A stretch of 64,000 bases of DNA from Aptenodytes patagonicus. Its lineage: Eukaryota; Chordata; Aves; Sphenisciformes; Spheniscidae. The notes under the pieces are model-generated. The model was not told the DNA's origin, did not search any database, and saw nothing but the letters and a program-made list of their open reading frames with translations. Below are positions 34,501 through 47,877 of this stretch, one piece after another. How positions within the stretch are numbered: position 1 is the stretch's first letter; the number at the start of each line of letters is the position of its first letter. A program made the position numbers and the translations under genes. Location: positions 4,280,501 through 4,344,500 of the forward strand of contig NC_134960.1 of the NCBI RefSeq assembly GCF_965638725.1, read 5' to 3'.

Positions 34501-37500
34501 TGGGTAAAGGTCTTCTAAGCGGGCATGTAAAAAATAGTAAAAAAATCACTCTCAGTGCTCCTAAAATTGAATTGGTTTATTATATATTTTTTGTTCATAT
34601 TTTACTTTATGTCCCAATGTAGGATGAACATTTTTTGAACGTTATACATTTTCATGGGAAAGGAGTTCCATGTTCTTGTGTCAAAATAAATAGATAAAGA
34701 TGGATACTTATTTCCTATTTTTAATAATAATACTTCTATATGGTAACAGGGGTGGGCTATGCCCCGGTCTATCTAAGCATTCAATCATCTGTACAACTTT
34801 CAGCATCCAAATAAACTTAAAACTATTGCTGAGCTTAGAGCATCACAAAATGCTTACGTGGCTAATTTTGGCCCCACTCAAGTGCTTTTCTGGTTCAGAC
34901 TGAAATGACCAACTTGATGTATGGAAATAGCGGTTTGATTTTTGCCTCCCCCTAATATTTCTAGGTATAGTAATGGGGGCATTGATACAATTAATGCAAC
35001 AGAAAGATTATTGTCCAGTTTGGGACTTTTCAGATTTTTTTTTAGTTTGATTTCTGAACAGGCTTCCAGGAAAACCCAATCTATATTGCTGAAGGTATTG
35101 CTGTGATTCATGACTCCTTCGTATTTTCCAGTAAAAAAGGGCTTAATCCATTTAAGTCTCTTCAAAATTAATTGGCATGTTTAGCAGTTTCCAGTAATAA
35201 ATATTATTACATCTGTTCCATTGTTTCCTGCTGAAAAGTTGTTTTGATTTTAATTTGTTTCTGATGGTTCCCCCCAGCCTCCGTTTGGGGAAACCGTTCC
35301 CTTTTAATTCATTTCGTTTGGACCCCGGCTCTGCTGCTGCCATTTCCCTCTGCTCGGGCTGCAGCTGCCTGCACCGCACCCGCAGGGACGGCGGCAAACG
35401 TGTTCGCCGGAAAACGGTGCGATAACATGATGGCATATGATGAGTTTCTATAGGCAACAGCTGAGCTGAAGGTCATCATCAAAAACTGGTGCTCTTGGAG
35501 CAAAGCAGTCATATTTACACGTGGCAATTTTCTGAACTATCTTGTATATGGCTCCTTTCACCTTCCCTGCATCCCTAATGGCTGGGCTTGTGAGGGGAGC
35601 GGACACAGCATGGCCAACATCTACTACACTGCTTGCGAAATACGCACAAGTTTTCTTTAAATGACGGCCGCGAGGTATTGCTTGGTGTTTCCCTTGTTGA
35701 AATACAGCATGGATGAAAGTTGTGTGTGCCGTCCCTCGGCTGGTGGCTGCGGGGTTTCTGACGGCGTGGAGGCACACTCATAAATCCAGTAATTGATGGG
35801 CACATTTCTTATGTCAAGCATCGCCACAAATCTCTTCCCAGAGAAACACAAATCACTGGTTGGACACGTCAGCTTTCAGTCCTGATGGCTGAGGTTTAAT
35901 TACCTGAAGCTATTCTTGATTTATGTTTTTCTCATTCATATGAGTGTGTAGCAAATCACACTGAGTGACTTTGTGAGCTTCTTTGTCCATATGAAAATGC
36001 TACTGCAAACCTGAGTTACATATTGATTAACTGTTGGTTTTGATTGCTTTTATTTTACTACTTTACCACCCCAGGCTTTTCTAAATTTGCCTTTGGTGAA
36101 CTTAGAGCTGGAGTAAAACACATACTCTGCATGGAGGGTTTCCTCCTTACATGTTAAAATTTTAATTGTATTTCCCATGAACACACCCTACCGTGGAGTT
36201 CATTTTCATCTCAGGAATTCTTGTGAAATTGTGAATTGCTGAGAACGTGCTTGGGATGTTGTGGGCTGGGAGGGTCCCCTCCGCTTTGCTGGTGAGGAGC
36301 GTGGCGGGTCCAAGGACCAAACACGCTTTCCCAGAACCGCAGAGGAATCGGACCTTTCCCCACCCGCCCTGGGCTCCCGGTCTTAGCACTGCAGCTCTCT
36401 CTGATGATTTATTTTAGGTCAATTCCTGCTGGTGGTGACAAGTGACTTTGGGTGATCTGTGTGCTTAATATAACAAACAGAATCCATAGGGAATGTTATT
36501 TATCTTGAGTTATAGATTGGTTAGTGACTTCTATGTCTTGCGATGCACAACTGGTATATAGATTTGAGCAAAAACACATACACATGTAATATCAGCAATC
36601 CATTTCTAAGAATTTGGTCATTATTATCTTGTTCCCTTACAAAATGCAATACAGCTGAAACTATTAACATGGCAAAAAATTGAAGCATCTATTGAGGCTT
36701 TTTAGTTTCTTCTGGGATCCTTAGAATAAATTAAAAGACAGTTTATGGGAAGGTATCATGTGAATCACAGACTCCTACACAAATGGATGACTGTTCAGTC
36801 AAAGCAGTATGGCCCACACACTGCCAGGGCTGTGCAGAAGATGTTTTGATTTTCATGCAGAGCTGGGGAACTAAGCAGTAGACAGAATTGGGAGAAAAAC
36901 ACAGGAGGTTTTTGTCCATAAAAACAGGTTTTCCAATGGGACTAAACACCCTGAAGTCATCTGCTCCAGCGGGCACTCTGGTGACAACACGCTGGTACCT
37001 TCTACAAACCTAAACTCTGCTAGTGCATCTACACACAGGCAAACCCACCCAAATCAAGCGAATTATTTTTGCATTTCTGGAGGTCATTTCTGCCCCCATG
37101 CATCTCCACCCCAGGGTGAGCTGCACTGTCCCTGCCGGCTGCTCTTCGGTCTCCTGTGGTCCAGGGCTGAACCTTGGACGCTGTGTTACAGAGGTGCACC
37201 GTTAGTCTTTCCCGCTGAACATCTGGTCCTGCTTGCTGTTACTGTCCTCCATCCAAATTTTGCAAATGTCCTTAAGTATTTTGGAGGGCTTGTCGCTGTG
37301 CAGAAGGGACAAGCACCTTGATGAATAACATCACATGCAGCGGAGCAGCGGAAATGGCCAGTAGATGAGGCGAGTTTCAGTGGGGAAGACAGAAGCAATC
37401 CGGATGAGAAATTGGAGGTGTGGGATGCCTGCAGATGCGCACCGGCCCCTGCCGAATAGCCGGGGTAGCCTATTGCCCATGGACGAACCAGGAGAGGTTT

Positions 37501-37615
37501 CTAGGACAACTGCTGGGCTTTGGGAGCAGGGAAAGAATGGAGCCAAATCTTAAAGTCAGATGAGGAGAAAATGAGTAACATCTGCTGAGACGTGTGAAAG
37601 AGCCTGTGTGCTCGC

Positions 37616-37745
37616 TGCAACCCGAAGCGTTTCTTGAGCAGCCACCGCGGGCGTGGGCCAGGCTCGCTGTCGCCGCACACATGCTGACCGGCGGAGGGGG
37701 TCGTTAGGGATGATTTATGTGCTCGTTACAGCCACAGCTCCGGAC
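37616..37745. other. CpG-dense pocket in the gene desert
   Basis: About 13-14 CpGs in 130 bp by hand count, including ACCGCGGGCG and GACCGGCGG. It is shorter than a standard CpG island. A further scatter of CpGs lies at 37,340-37,490. No promoter element or exon is evident. Confidence 0.45.
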
Positions 37746-40700
37746 ACTGCCCTGTGCTTCACTGGTGCACCCCCCAAGGCCTCGGCACCCTCATGGGGAC
37801 TTTGCTTCACCTCTGCGTATTCACAGAGAAAAGCCTCTGTCCTGTCCGGAGGCTGCAGAGAGGTGAGGTCCTGGGGATGCTGCTGCTGTACATTTATTAG
37901 TTATATTCATGGTTCATAAATAACCGGTTTCTGCCATTCTTTCATTCCCGCCATCTGACACCATGGGTGCACAGAGCTGCACGTCCTCTGCATCTCCCCG
38001 GGGCAGCCCTCTCCCTGCTGATGCTAAGGGTGAATTTCCCCTTGACTTTGATGGGGCAAATAACTCTCCCTGCTTCTCTTTCTGGCCCCTCTGCTATTTT
38101 AACAGATCAGCTTTTTGTCTCTAATTAGGCTATTTTCTGCGACGCAGAATGTAGTTGGAAGTGTTCGAGTCGGAGGTAGCGAACAGTCCAGAAGGATTGC
38201 ACCTGTGGTAGCTAATCAGCGGCCGCTTCAGAGCGCTGAAATTAGGAAAGCACACAAAAGAGTGAGCAATTTTGAAAATGAGGATGAGCGGCCCTAAATT
38301 TCTAAGAGCAATTATGTTTTCACAGCTGTGCTGGTTGTCCCAAATGCATAGAAATCAAGTCAAAACCAAACTCCTTTAGCTCAAAGAAAATTAACCTTCA
38401 TATTTAAACTCAATGAGGAGTAAACTTACTTTCCCTTCAAATGAATAATATAGTCTTGAAAAAACCTAGCGGCAAGTTATGTTCTAATTACATTCTTTGA
38501 ATTAAAGTTTGTCAGTCCAAACAAAATAAATAGAAACACAGGCAGGGCAATAGATATATTATACTTGGAATAAAATTTGGCCCTGGTATATTGTTTTCAT
38601 GCTGAAGCTATGCCAAAGTTAATCTACTGTAATTGTGTCTATCGCCAGCTTCTAGTATAAATAAAGGAGACAACCTTAAAGCTGTTGATATAATTCTTTC
38701 ATTAACATCTTGTTGCCACCACGGAAGGACTTGGCCAGATCTCATTTCTCAGGGATCAGACCAAGAGTTACTGAATTACTCAAGAACTGTAAATTTTGCT
38801 TTGAAGACAGTCAGTGAACGTTTCCCTGCAGCTCCCACTCTGCCACTGCTAATAAAGATTTGTCGGGAGGAGGAATGCAAGAGCGGTTCCCTTTTTATCT
38901 GCAAGGAGCGTTTGGGGCGGGCAATGGGTGCTGATGGGCCGTAGCCCGGTGGGATGGGGATAAAGCTGTCTGTGCCAGGGGGTTTGCTACGAGGGGCTTA
39001 CGGGGGCCCCGGGAGTTAGGCTGAGCGGAGGCATGCGGTGGATGCAGCCGCTCTGCACCAGGGCTCAACTTAGGCTGGGAGCTGGGTTTAATTCAAGCTC
39101 TTCCTTTACCCTAACAGCATTCTTTTGGCTATCAGATACTGAGGATTAATAGGTATTTCTGATAGAAAAGGCTTTCTACAGAATGATATAGCGGGAGAGA
39201 GGGAGCTATTTCTTACAAGGGTGGGATTTAATCCTATGTGCTTAATCTTTAAGCATGCTTTTCAGGGGCTCACTTTCCATCTGGCTCTGCCCTGCCTGCC
39301 ACTTGCAGAGGGGAGGCAGCCTGTGGCTTGATCTCATCCTGCTCAGCACCCTTGGGTGCCTGGTGTGCCAGCATAGTATCTTTGGGATACCCTCTGCACA
39401 TGCTCTTTGACTGTCTTTAAGGAGTGCCAGATTTTTTTCTCTTTTGCTGCCTTTCTGCAGGTTCCTGCTGTCCCCTTCCTTCATACACGCTGCTTAGGGG
39501 ATGCTCAAGGGTTTTCTCTGAACAAGGTATTAAATTACAGTGGGGCAAAACCCATGCTGGCCATGGGGTTAGGAAAGATGACTGGCTGGTGATGCCTCAG
39601 ATTTGTGGGATTCTTCTGGCTCGAGGGTCTCAAAGAGCTTTTCAAAGCATGACCTAATCCCATGCCAGGCAGTATACCACACTGGTTTGGGTGTGTCCCA
39701 AAAAAGCTTGCCTTAAGTTCATGCAATTTAAAAAGATGCTGGGGAACATGTCGAATGGAGCTCTCTAAAATCTACATGTGTCACTAATGTAACAGAAGTA
39801 GAGAAAGAAATAGTTTGACCCACATTCCTAAAGTTATTAAGCAGCAGAAGTGAAAAAAAAATCCTCTCCTACGTTTGATAAATTTTTCCCTAAGTGACTA
39901 TTACTTGTTTCTTTGCATCCAAAATAGGAAATTATCAAGATTATGAAATCCAAAGGAAATAGAGAAAGTGAGTAGGTAGGACAGGGTACTGAGGAAAGGT
40001 TAAATCCTTTAGCAAACCTTGTCTCCTTACATATAATGTGAAATATTCCAGGTTTGATCATCTGCAGCCTATTTTATGTCCTTTACAGTTCATTGTTTGC
40101 TCCATTGGAAAAAGGTTTAATTTTTTTAGCCTGTCCCTATGTGAGATCAGATGTTCATCAGTGTTCTCCCCTCTCTTTCCAAGGGGCTGAGTTCACTTGG
40201 CTGTTTCCTGGGAACAGTATTGAGGGGAAACCCATTCATTTAAAGGCACTCTGTAGTTATAAATTGAGGGTTAAAAAATATTCCCTTGCCCATTAATTTT
40301 GTATGCATTAAAGTCTAACTTCTTGATTCAGCTTGTTCTCCAGGGCATTGCCCAGGTCACCCCAGCTGTGACTGTAGGCAGATCCCTGGCCCCCAAGGAC
40401 ATGCTGCCTCACCTCCTTGCTTTAGCACGCACCCATATACCCATTGCTGGGGAAGTAAAGCTGGGATCTGCCAAAGCATCTTGCTCTAGGAAGGATCCTA
40501 GAAATGAAAAGAAAAATGTTGGCGGTGAAGGGAAAAATTGCCCATCTGTGGGTTGAAGTCTAACCCTCACTCTCCCTAGGTGTTTGCTTGGTTGATGGAT
40601 GGCAAGCTGATTATATCTGCCCCCGAAGTTTCTTGCTCTTTGAGGATCCTGGAAAAAAAAACCCACACAAACATACAAAGTTGTCATATTACCAACAGAC

Positions 40701-41870
40701 TGAGAAAAAGGGACAAAAAAACACCACAAAGCCCACAGACATTGGTAAGGATTTATTCTCGGGTCTGTGTCTTTGGCAAGGTGCCCATCTCCTGCCGTCC
40801 CACTGATTGATCTCCAGCTCCTTTGCAAAGCTGGAATCAGGAGCTGGGTCCTCAGGCATTTTCCTCCTGCCCTGTGACAAGGGAGAGGAAAGCAGGGCTG
40901 GCCCATTCTCCCAAAACACCTTGGTCAAGCCCAAGGGCCCTGGCCTGAGGGAGAGCTCATGGCATGAACCAGAGGGAACAGGATCCCGAGGAGCCCTGTT
41001 TGCCCCAGAATCTCGCTCCGGCAGCCAGGCCATGCGATGCATATAGAAAATATGCAAGCTGGGAAGTGTCTGCTGGCCCTGGCTCCCTTTATATTCTGAA
41101 CCATTATTTTTGTCCACATTTAATTTAATGCATAAGCATCCCATGAAAATATCAAAAGGATGCGGTCCTGCCAATGAAGACCTTTTGGTCTGCCCTGAAG
41201 CAGTGTGATGTGAATGTAACATAAACCCAAGGAAGGAGGCTGGGTAAAGCTGGAGCTGTACAGTCACATTTTGACTTAATATATGTACAACTGGGAGCCT
41301 TTAGTGCATTTACATGGCCACCATTGGGAACGGTCCATGAGAGCTCCTCTTTGCTGCTAGCAAAGACGTAGAGTCTTTGAATTCAATTCAGGAGAATCAA
41401 ACTGTCTGAGTGTAACTAAACCCAGGATTTGTCACTTCAAGTACAGATTTTCAGCTAACGAATGCTGCACATACACTTAAAAATTCCTTAATTTTGAGTG
41501 CTTTGCTGTGCAGTAAACAAAGATTTTGTGCCTGTTTTCCTATACAAATATTTATAACAAAGTTGGTGGCTACTGGTCAAATGTGAATGTTTGTTGTTCT
41601 CAGCATTTTTGGACATAATCTACCAAAGATTTACATGTGTTTTTAATGCACACTAACTTTCTACTGCTGGAAGGCCTTGGATTAAGATCAACTACAGGAA
41701 TTGCTTCTAGAAGAGGAGAGTTAGACAGAGTTTGACGTGCAGAAGGTTTTATGTGGTTGTTGATCAGAGGCTGATTGATAAAGATGCTTGGAAATAGGCA
41801 GGTTGCACACAGGGACATGACTGTAATGAATTCAGATCGACTTGTGACTGTTCCCTTAGTGGGTATAAGC

Positions 41871-41872
<2 letters not shown>

Positions 41873-41917
<45 letters not shown>
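41873..41917. repeat. (AT)22 microsatellite
   Basis: Forty-five bases of perfect AT dinucleotide repeat. It is self-complementary and likely length-polymorphic. Confidence 0.98.
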
Positions 41918-41919
<2 letters not shown>

Positions 41920-44900
41920 CACACCCAATTTTCTGTAGATTTTGAAAGGGTTTGTGCAGAAATGAACTGGGTTTTTTCGCTGTGACCTGGATGCTCTTTG
42001 CCTTGACCTGTGAGGACCAAGGGCGTGCAGAGGCCAAAGGAAAGAGTTTAAAGGTGTAAAGAACAGTTGTGTGGCCAGGTGTCACCTAAACTAGGACTTG
42101 GAGTCAGTTGGTCAAAAAACAGCACCCACATTTGTGCTTGGTGTTTTGAGCTTCCTTTGTAATCAGGGAACAGAAGTAGACACTTGTGTGTGCAGTTTCA
42201 GTCTTCCTAAAGTAGATACCAGGTAAGACAGGTAAATCACAGCCTGACTCCCATTTATACCTCTCAGGTGGGTGATCCTGGTGTGCGTAGCTGGTCCCAG
42301 GTGTGTGTTGGTGTTGGCTGGGGCTGCTGGTTTCTTTTGTACATTTGTAAACTGCGCTGTGAGTAAATAATCCCACCTGTGGCCGTCTCCCAGCAGCTGC
42401 CCCTGCCCTGCATGCCGAAGCTTCATGCATCAGTGTTTTTCCTTTATGCAAACTGAATGACCAGAAGTTATATTTGAAATGAATCAAAGTCAGTAGTGAC
42501 CAGCAATGCGTGTGGGCAGAGCTACATGGCAAAATGCTGGACCCCAGATGAGGTGACTTAGTGACTCCCCAGATCATTCCCCTCAAGCCATGAGGAGAAG
42601 GAGAAGGGAAGATGCCATCTTCCTTCAGGAATATGAGCAACCTTTCCCCATAAAACCAATTTACTCCAAATGCAAACAATTATAAATTAACAATCCATAT
42701 TCTTCCAGTAAACAATATAGAGAGTTCTCCTTGATTTGCTAGTGAGAAAATTGGTGGAATTTATTTTAAACTGAACCAGATTCCCCCAATTCTGGAAACA
42801 GGAGTGTGGACTCTGTTGCAGACAGGCCAGTGGGGAAGTTCGGGGAGGTGATGGCATGTCGACATCTCACTGCTTGCCTGGTGATGCTGTGTGGGGATTG
42901 TGGTGCACCAAGCCTGAAGCAGCAGGTCCCTGCGCTGCTGCATGCCGGGGAGATGATAAAGTGAGACGAGCAACTTAAGCCAGGCTCGAGCACTGGCAGC
43001 AAACATAATGTTCAACTCTTCCTTTTTTTTTTTCCCCCTTTAGCGGGAAAGTTACAGTCTCAGCTTTCTCACGGCATTAACCCTCCCTGGGCATTTTGAA
43101 GGATGGCAATGTTGGCGAAGACATGTTTTAAAACTGTGCGGCCTCACTTGAGGCAATTGAAGTCCAGGGAGCCTGGCAAAGCTATCTGGTTATGTCCTTA
43201 ACATTTGACTTCTGAGAAAGTCTTGAGAAGGACAGAATTCTGCAGCATATGGAAGAAGCAGTATTGGTATCGCCATGCAAAAAGAGCGTGAAAAGGGGCT
43301 ATAACTCAGGGCAAAACATGGCCTTGATCTCACTGCTGTCACAGACAAAAATCCTTGTTATGTTCAAAGAAAACCGATTCATCTCTACTGCATTTGTTCC
43401 TTCTTCCCCACACCTACACTCAGGACAAGTTGCTTTTTACAACTGCGGTTTTAGGACAGTCAGTAACATGTGTGATATCCTACTTGTGTGGCACCTCCTT
43501 ACTCTTCCTTTTAGGCTGTGACAGACGTAATCCTGCCACTAGCAGAATGCAACAGGTAATAAATTGCACTGTGTATAAAAGCAGTCCTTGCAGTTTCCAT
43601 AACTTGTTTGGGCTTGTTATGATTGTCCACAGCCTCTCCACTACATTGGCACAAGCGCAAAATACCCATTGCATTTTAAAAGGAGTCTCCGGAGATGAGA
43701 AACGAGCAGTGTGGAGATGAGAATTAATACATCATGTGTGAACTGGCCTTTTTTGCTTTGTTTGTTTTGCTATTTGTTAATGGACCAAAGAGGTACCCTT
43801 GACAACAGATGGAAAATGAGTCCCAGGATTGACCAGGGGCTCCCGTGAAGATCATGGCCTATTGCACAGGAAGGATGCATTCACTATCCAGAAGATCTTA
43901 CAGTCTAATTTAAGCCAGGAAACAGAAGGAAGGTAGATGAGGAGGAGGAATGGGAGGGGGAGAAGAGATATAGCCTCCAGGAAAGTCATTAAGGAACACA
44001 TGCTTCCTGACTTCATGTCTTTTTAAAGTATATTTTATCTCTCTCTGTTGGGCTTTGAACCTTTTGGAGTTTATTTAAGCTATTGAAAACTTGCTGACTT
44101 AGGGAGCAAATAAACCTTTGGGATCAAAGCGGTTGGTATTGTCAGAGGTATTGAAAGTGAAATAACACATTAGCAGAAGGAGACCTGAGAATAAAAATGG
44201 AAAGAAAATCCAACTTGATATTTTGTTCTCTTTTGCTTTTAACCTCCTTCCCAGCTTGATCCTTTTCATTTGAACGGGTATTAATTTTCTTTGCGTATAT
44301 CCCCACAGTATAAATATTTAATGGTCCTAGACTACAGAGTTGAAATATGAGATTAGTTCCAACCTTAAAGATTTGTGCAGGATCTCTTCCTCACATTAGA
44401 TGACTCCCACATTGCAGGGAGGAATATCTCCCATCTCTGTGGGAGGAGCATCTCAAGCTCTATTTCGAGTTCATTTTCTTTTTTTGGTCTTGTTCGAGAT
44501 TCAGAAGACATAAACACCTCGCCCACTCTGAGTCTTTCCATTGCTATTTTCTAGTGACATGCTGTGACAAACCGAATGATAGCTCCAGGTCATCGGGGGG
44601 ACGGGGGCACGCAGGCTCATGAGCCTGAATGCTGTTTCCTACCCGTAGCAAGCAGGCTCACGGCTTGGGAACCGTGCAGAGCATTCGGCTCGGAAAAGTC
44701 CATGCAAATATTGTAAATATGGGTAAGGTCTGCAATATGGCAGGGTCAACGCAAATGTGGTAAAGTTACTTGCACCAGTTTTTGTTATGCAAGGAGACAG
44801 GTGTTTCCCTTCTCTTTTGCTTTCACTCTTAAATAAAACAAGGGAGAAATAAAGAGTAGAGGAGCATCGGCCACTGATTTCCAGAGGGCTAATGTGGAAA

Positions 44901-46512
44901 GTAATGGAGATTGCAGTACTTAGGTCCTCTGAAAATGAGGCCATGTCTTTACAAGCCTATATATAAATTTAGGTCCCTACTTTCAAGCCCACAAAGTGGA
45001 AAAAATAAAAGCACTTAATTATGATGATGTAAAATGGCATAACAGTTGGTAAAAGTTTGGGGATCGAAGCCAAAGCCCATGGGATATCAGATACAGTCTC
45101 CCTCGTGGGGACGATGGAGATTTACCAAGACAATTGGCAGTGCTGTGGGAGAGACCATCTCCAAGGTCCAGATACGGCTCTCCTTCCTCTTGGTATATCG
45201 ATGGATCAAAGGCATAATGGAAAACAGCCAAAATTCAGATACCCAGACACTCTCATCCACTGCTCATGGACAGAGCAACACAGCTCAACCACGTCTAGCA
45301 ACAAAAGAGCTCCATCTGATGGGAAGCTAGCAGCACCAACGGTGATTAATTAGTTAAACACATCAAGACATAGAACGCAAAAAACATTACAGACCAAATG
45401 CAAAGCGAGAGATGATCTGAAGAAGAGACTCGAGTTAATTCCAAAGATCCAACCCGCGGGAACAGCAGGTTTTGCAGGACTTTTGCACTTGTGTAATTAG
45501 ATGGTTTTGCTGAGCGTGACAGCTCAAGTGATGTCAGACCCCACCAGGATCCTCAACTTGTCTTTTAAATCCATCTCTGCTCTGGGAACGAGTGCTGCAA
45601 ATGTCAAAGGAGCTTAAAATATTCATTACCAAAACTCATCATTCCAGCCCCGAAATGTTCATGGTGATTTTCTCAGTTGGTTTCACTAGGGTTTGGAGAG
45701 CCGCCAGCTGCATTATGTGATAAGCCACAGCAAGTCAGTATTGACAGAGGAGTCAAAAATAAAAGTGTAAAGGACTGTCCGTTTTCCTCATCCTTCAGCC
45801 AAAAGCAAGTTTTCAAAACTTATGCGCTCAATTCCGAAATCCTTTTACCCAAGTGACATTTAAATCTGTGGCTCACAAGTGTGATTTCACAGCATTAATA
45901 TGACACTGCCATTAGCATGTGAAAGTGTACGTGCCATTCCGGTGCACATATTTATAGGGAAAATGGGACAGATTCGCAGCTTGTGTAAGCCACCAAGTCC
46001 CTTTTTATGGCTCTCCTTTGATTTATGCAAGCTGAGATTTTGAGGCAAACTCGGTAGTCTGCTCTTCAACCCCTTTTTTTAATAAATGATATCAAAGTAC
46101 ATTCTCTAGATAGAGTCAGAGTGAAGATATAGCAACTTTTCCAGTTAGCTGAAAGATCTGAAACGTTGCTGAAAAAATTGTTTCCAGGCGTATCAAATGA
46201 TAAGATCTTTTTTCTCTTTCAAAGAGGAAAGAAAAAGAAGCATTTTTTTCATTTAAAAACTTAATCTATTTCTTCTAGAAAACATCGAAACAAAGTACAT
46301 AGGTGATTTTGGAAATACTTTTAATTCTTTTTAGCAATATTGCCAAATGAACATGAATAAGTTATTTGAACATATTCATCTATTTTCAAGAACTTTTTTA
46401 GAGGAGTCCAAGAAAAAAATTCCCCCACTACTAATGAGAAAGTATTTACTGGCTGTTTCAGATCGCTTTAGGTTGAATACCATACATGTTTGTTGTTTGG
46501 ATTTACTCAGTG

Positions 46513-46542
46513 TTTTAATTAATTCAGTTTTAATTAATTCAG
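46513..46542. repeat. 15-bp tandem duplication carrying TAATTA sites
   Basis: Two perfect copies of TTTTAATTAATTCAG. Each contains the overlapping TTAATTAA core, a typical homeodomain binding sequence. Confidence 0.95.
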
Positions 46543-47858
46543 CTCACCTGAAATAGGCTTAAATTGCAGTTTTCAGCAAATTCATTTTATTGCATCTCAA
46601 CAGACAGGGCATTAATTACTTTTGTAATTAAAAAAAAAGTGTATGGGGAGTAAATATGCCCTCAGCTCTTTTGGATGCTTAAAATACCTTCTTTTAGGAG
46701 GCGCTGGCAAAGCTCAGACCTGTTAGGGACATGATCGAGGAGGCCCCCGCAGCCCTGAGATGCCGGCTGTGCAGGCACGGTGCTGCTGCACTGCCCTGTG
46801 CAGACGGCATCACCTGGGATGTGGCCTCAGCACATGGGAATTGCAATTGTTATTTAAAGAAAACAGGCATTCATATCAATATTACGAAATCCTTTGGGGG
46901 CAATACAGCCCAGACCCAAGTTCTGCTGGATCGATTTAGCCACATCAGGGTGTTTTTCAGATACATATTAGCCTTGGTCTGTAAATGAAAGCAGTACGAG
47001 CCAGTGATCCACAAGCTTCTCCTTCTTTCTTGTCCTGTTAGCAAAACAAACCATAAATATTCAAAATCGAGGAGTCACGGCCTAAATGTCATGAGATGGG
47101 CTTGATAACTGTAAAAATAAATGGAGAGGGTGGTTGTCTTTTGATTTTGAGCCATCAGGCTTTGAAGTCTAGAATGTCACCGTTGAACTAAAATGGTTTG
47201 AGAATGCAGTATCTAATGTAATCTCATTACTCCAGACTGAGATATTAAAGAGAACTCTAATCGATTGCAATGGGACCAAAGTCCAGCAAAGCAACGCAGC
47301 TTCCTACGAGGAAGAAGCATCCGCTGGGACTGTGCGAAGTCCCCGTCGCTGGACTCTTTTCCATCTGGGAGGGAGCTAGCCTAAAGGCGTAAATGTGAGA
47401 AGCAAAAAGATGTCATAGGTTTCCATTTCTGTAATTTAAGAATAAAGACATTACAGGTGCTTGCCATGGCTTTGGTTGCAGCTCAAAACAGCACGTCCCC
47501 ACAAGGACTGGCCATCTAAAAGCTATCCGCAGGGGGGCGATGGACCAAAGGAGAGCTTGAACCTCTGTGCTTAGATTTAGCACCTTTCTAGACAAATGCA
47601 CTTTGAGTAGAAATTTGACTTTTACTCAGTCCCACCCTAAGTGGCTCTCTGTCCCGGGAGAGGAAAGGAGCCTGCCCAACTCCTGGGTCCCTCCTGCCCC
47701 CGAGCATGGTCTGGGCTTGAATAGAAGAGCTATCGGCAATTTTTATTCTGGTCATTTACTCCATCTTGCAGCGTCCGACTCTGCAGTACAGATGTTAGGG
47801 CACAGCTGTTTACAATTTTTTTCTGGTCGGTCATGTGAATTGTCCCCTGGTACATTGC

Positions 47859-47877
47859 TTTTTTTTTTTTTTTTTTT
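47859..47877. repeat. T19 homopolymer
   Basis: Uninterrupted T run in the gene desert. I see no adjacent retroposon body. Confidence 0.9.

Larger units (their letters stand above)
27439..41872. other. Upstream gene desert, part 2
   Basis: No exon recognised. Contents: a 16-bp tandem duplication (29403-29432), an A/T-rich near-palindrome (about 30222-30244), an A9C4A4 motif (31557-31578), a CTC run (about 32192-32211) and CpG-dense pockets at about 33,190-33,310, 35,330-35,420 and 37,616-37,745. Confidence 0.65.

Noticed and set aside
40689..41267. 192-codon minus-strand open frame, considered as a possible exon.
   Set aside because: No recognisable protein, and a competing plus-strand frame over the same bases.
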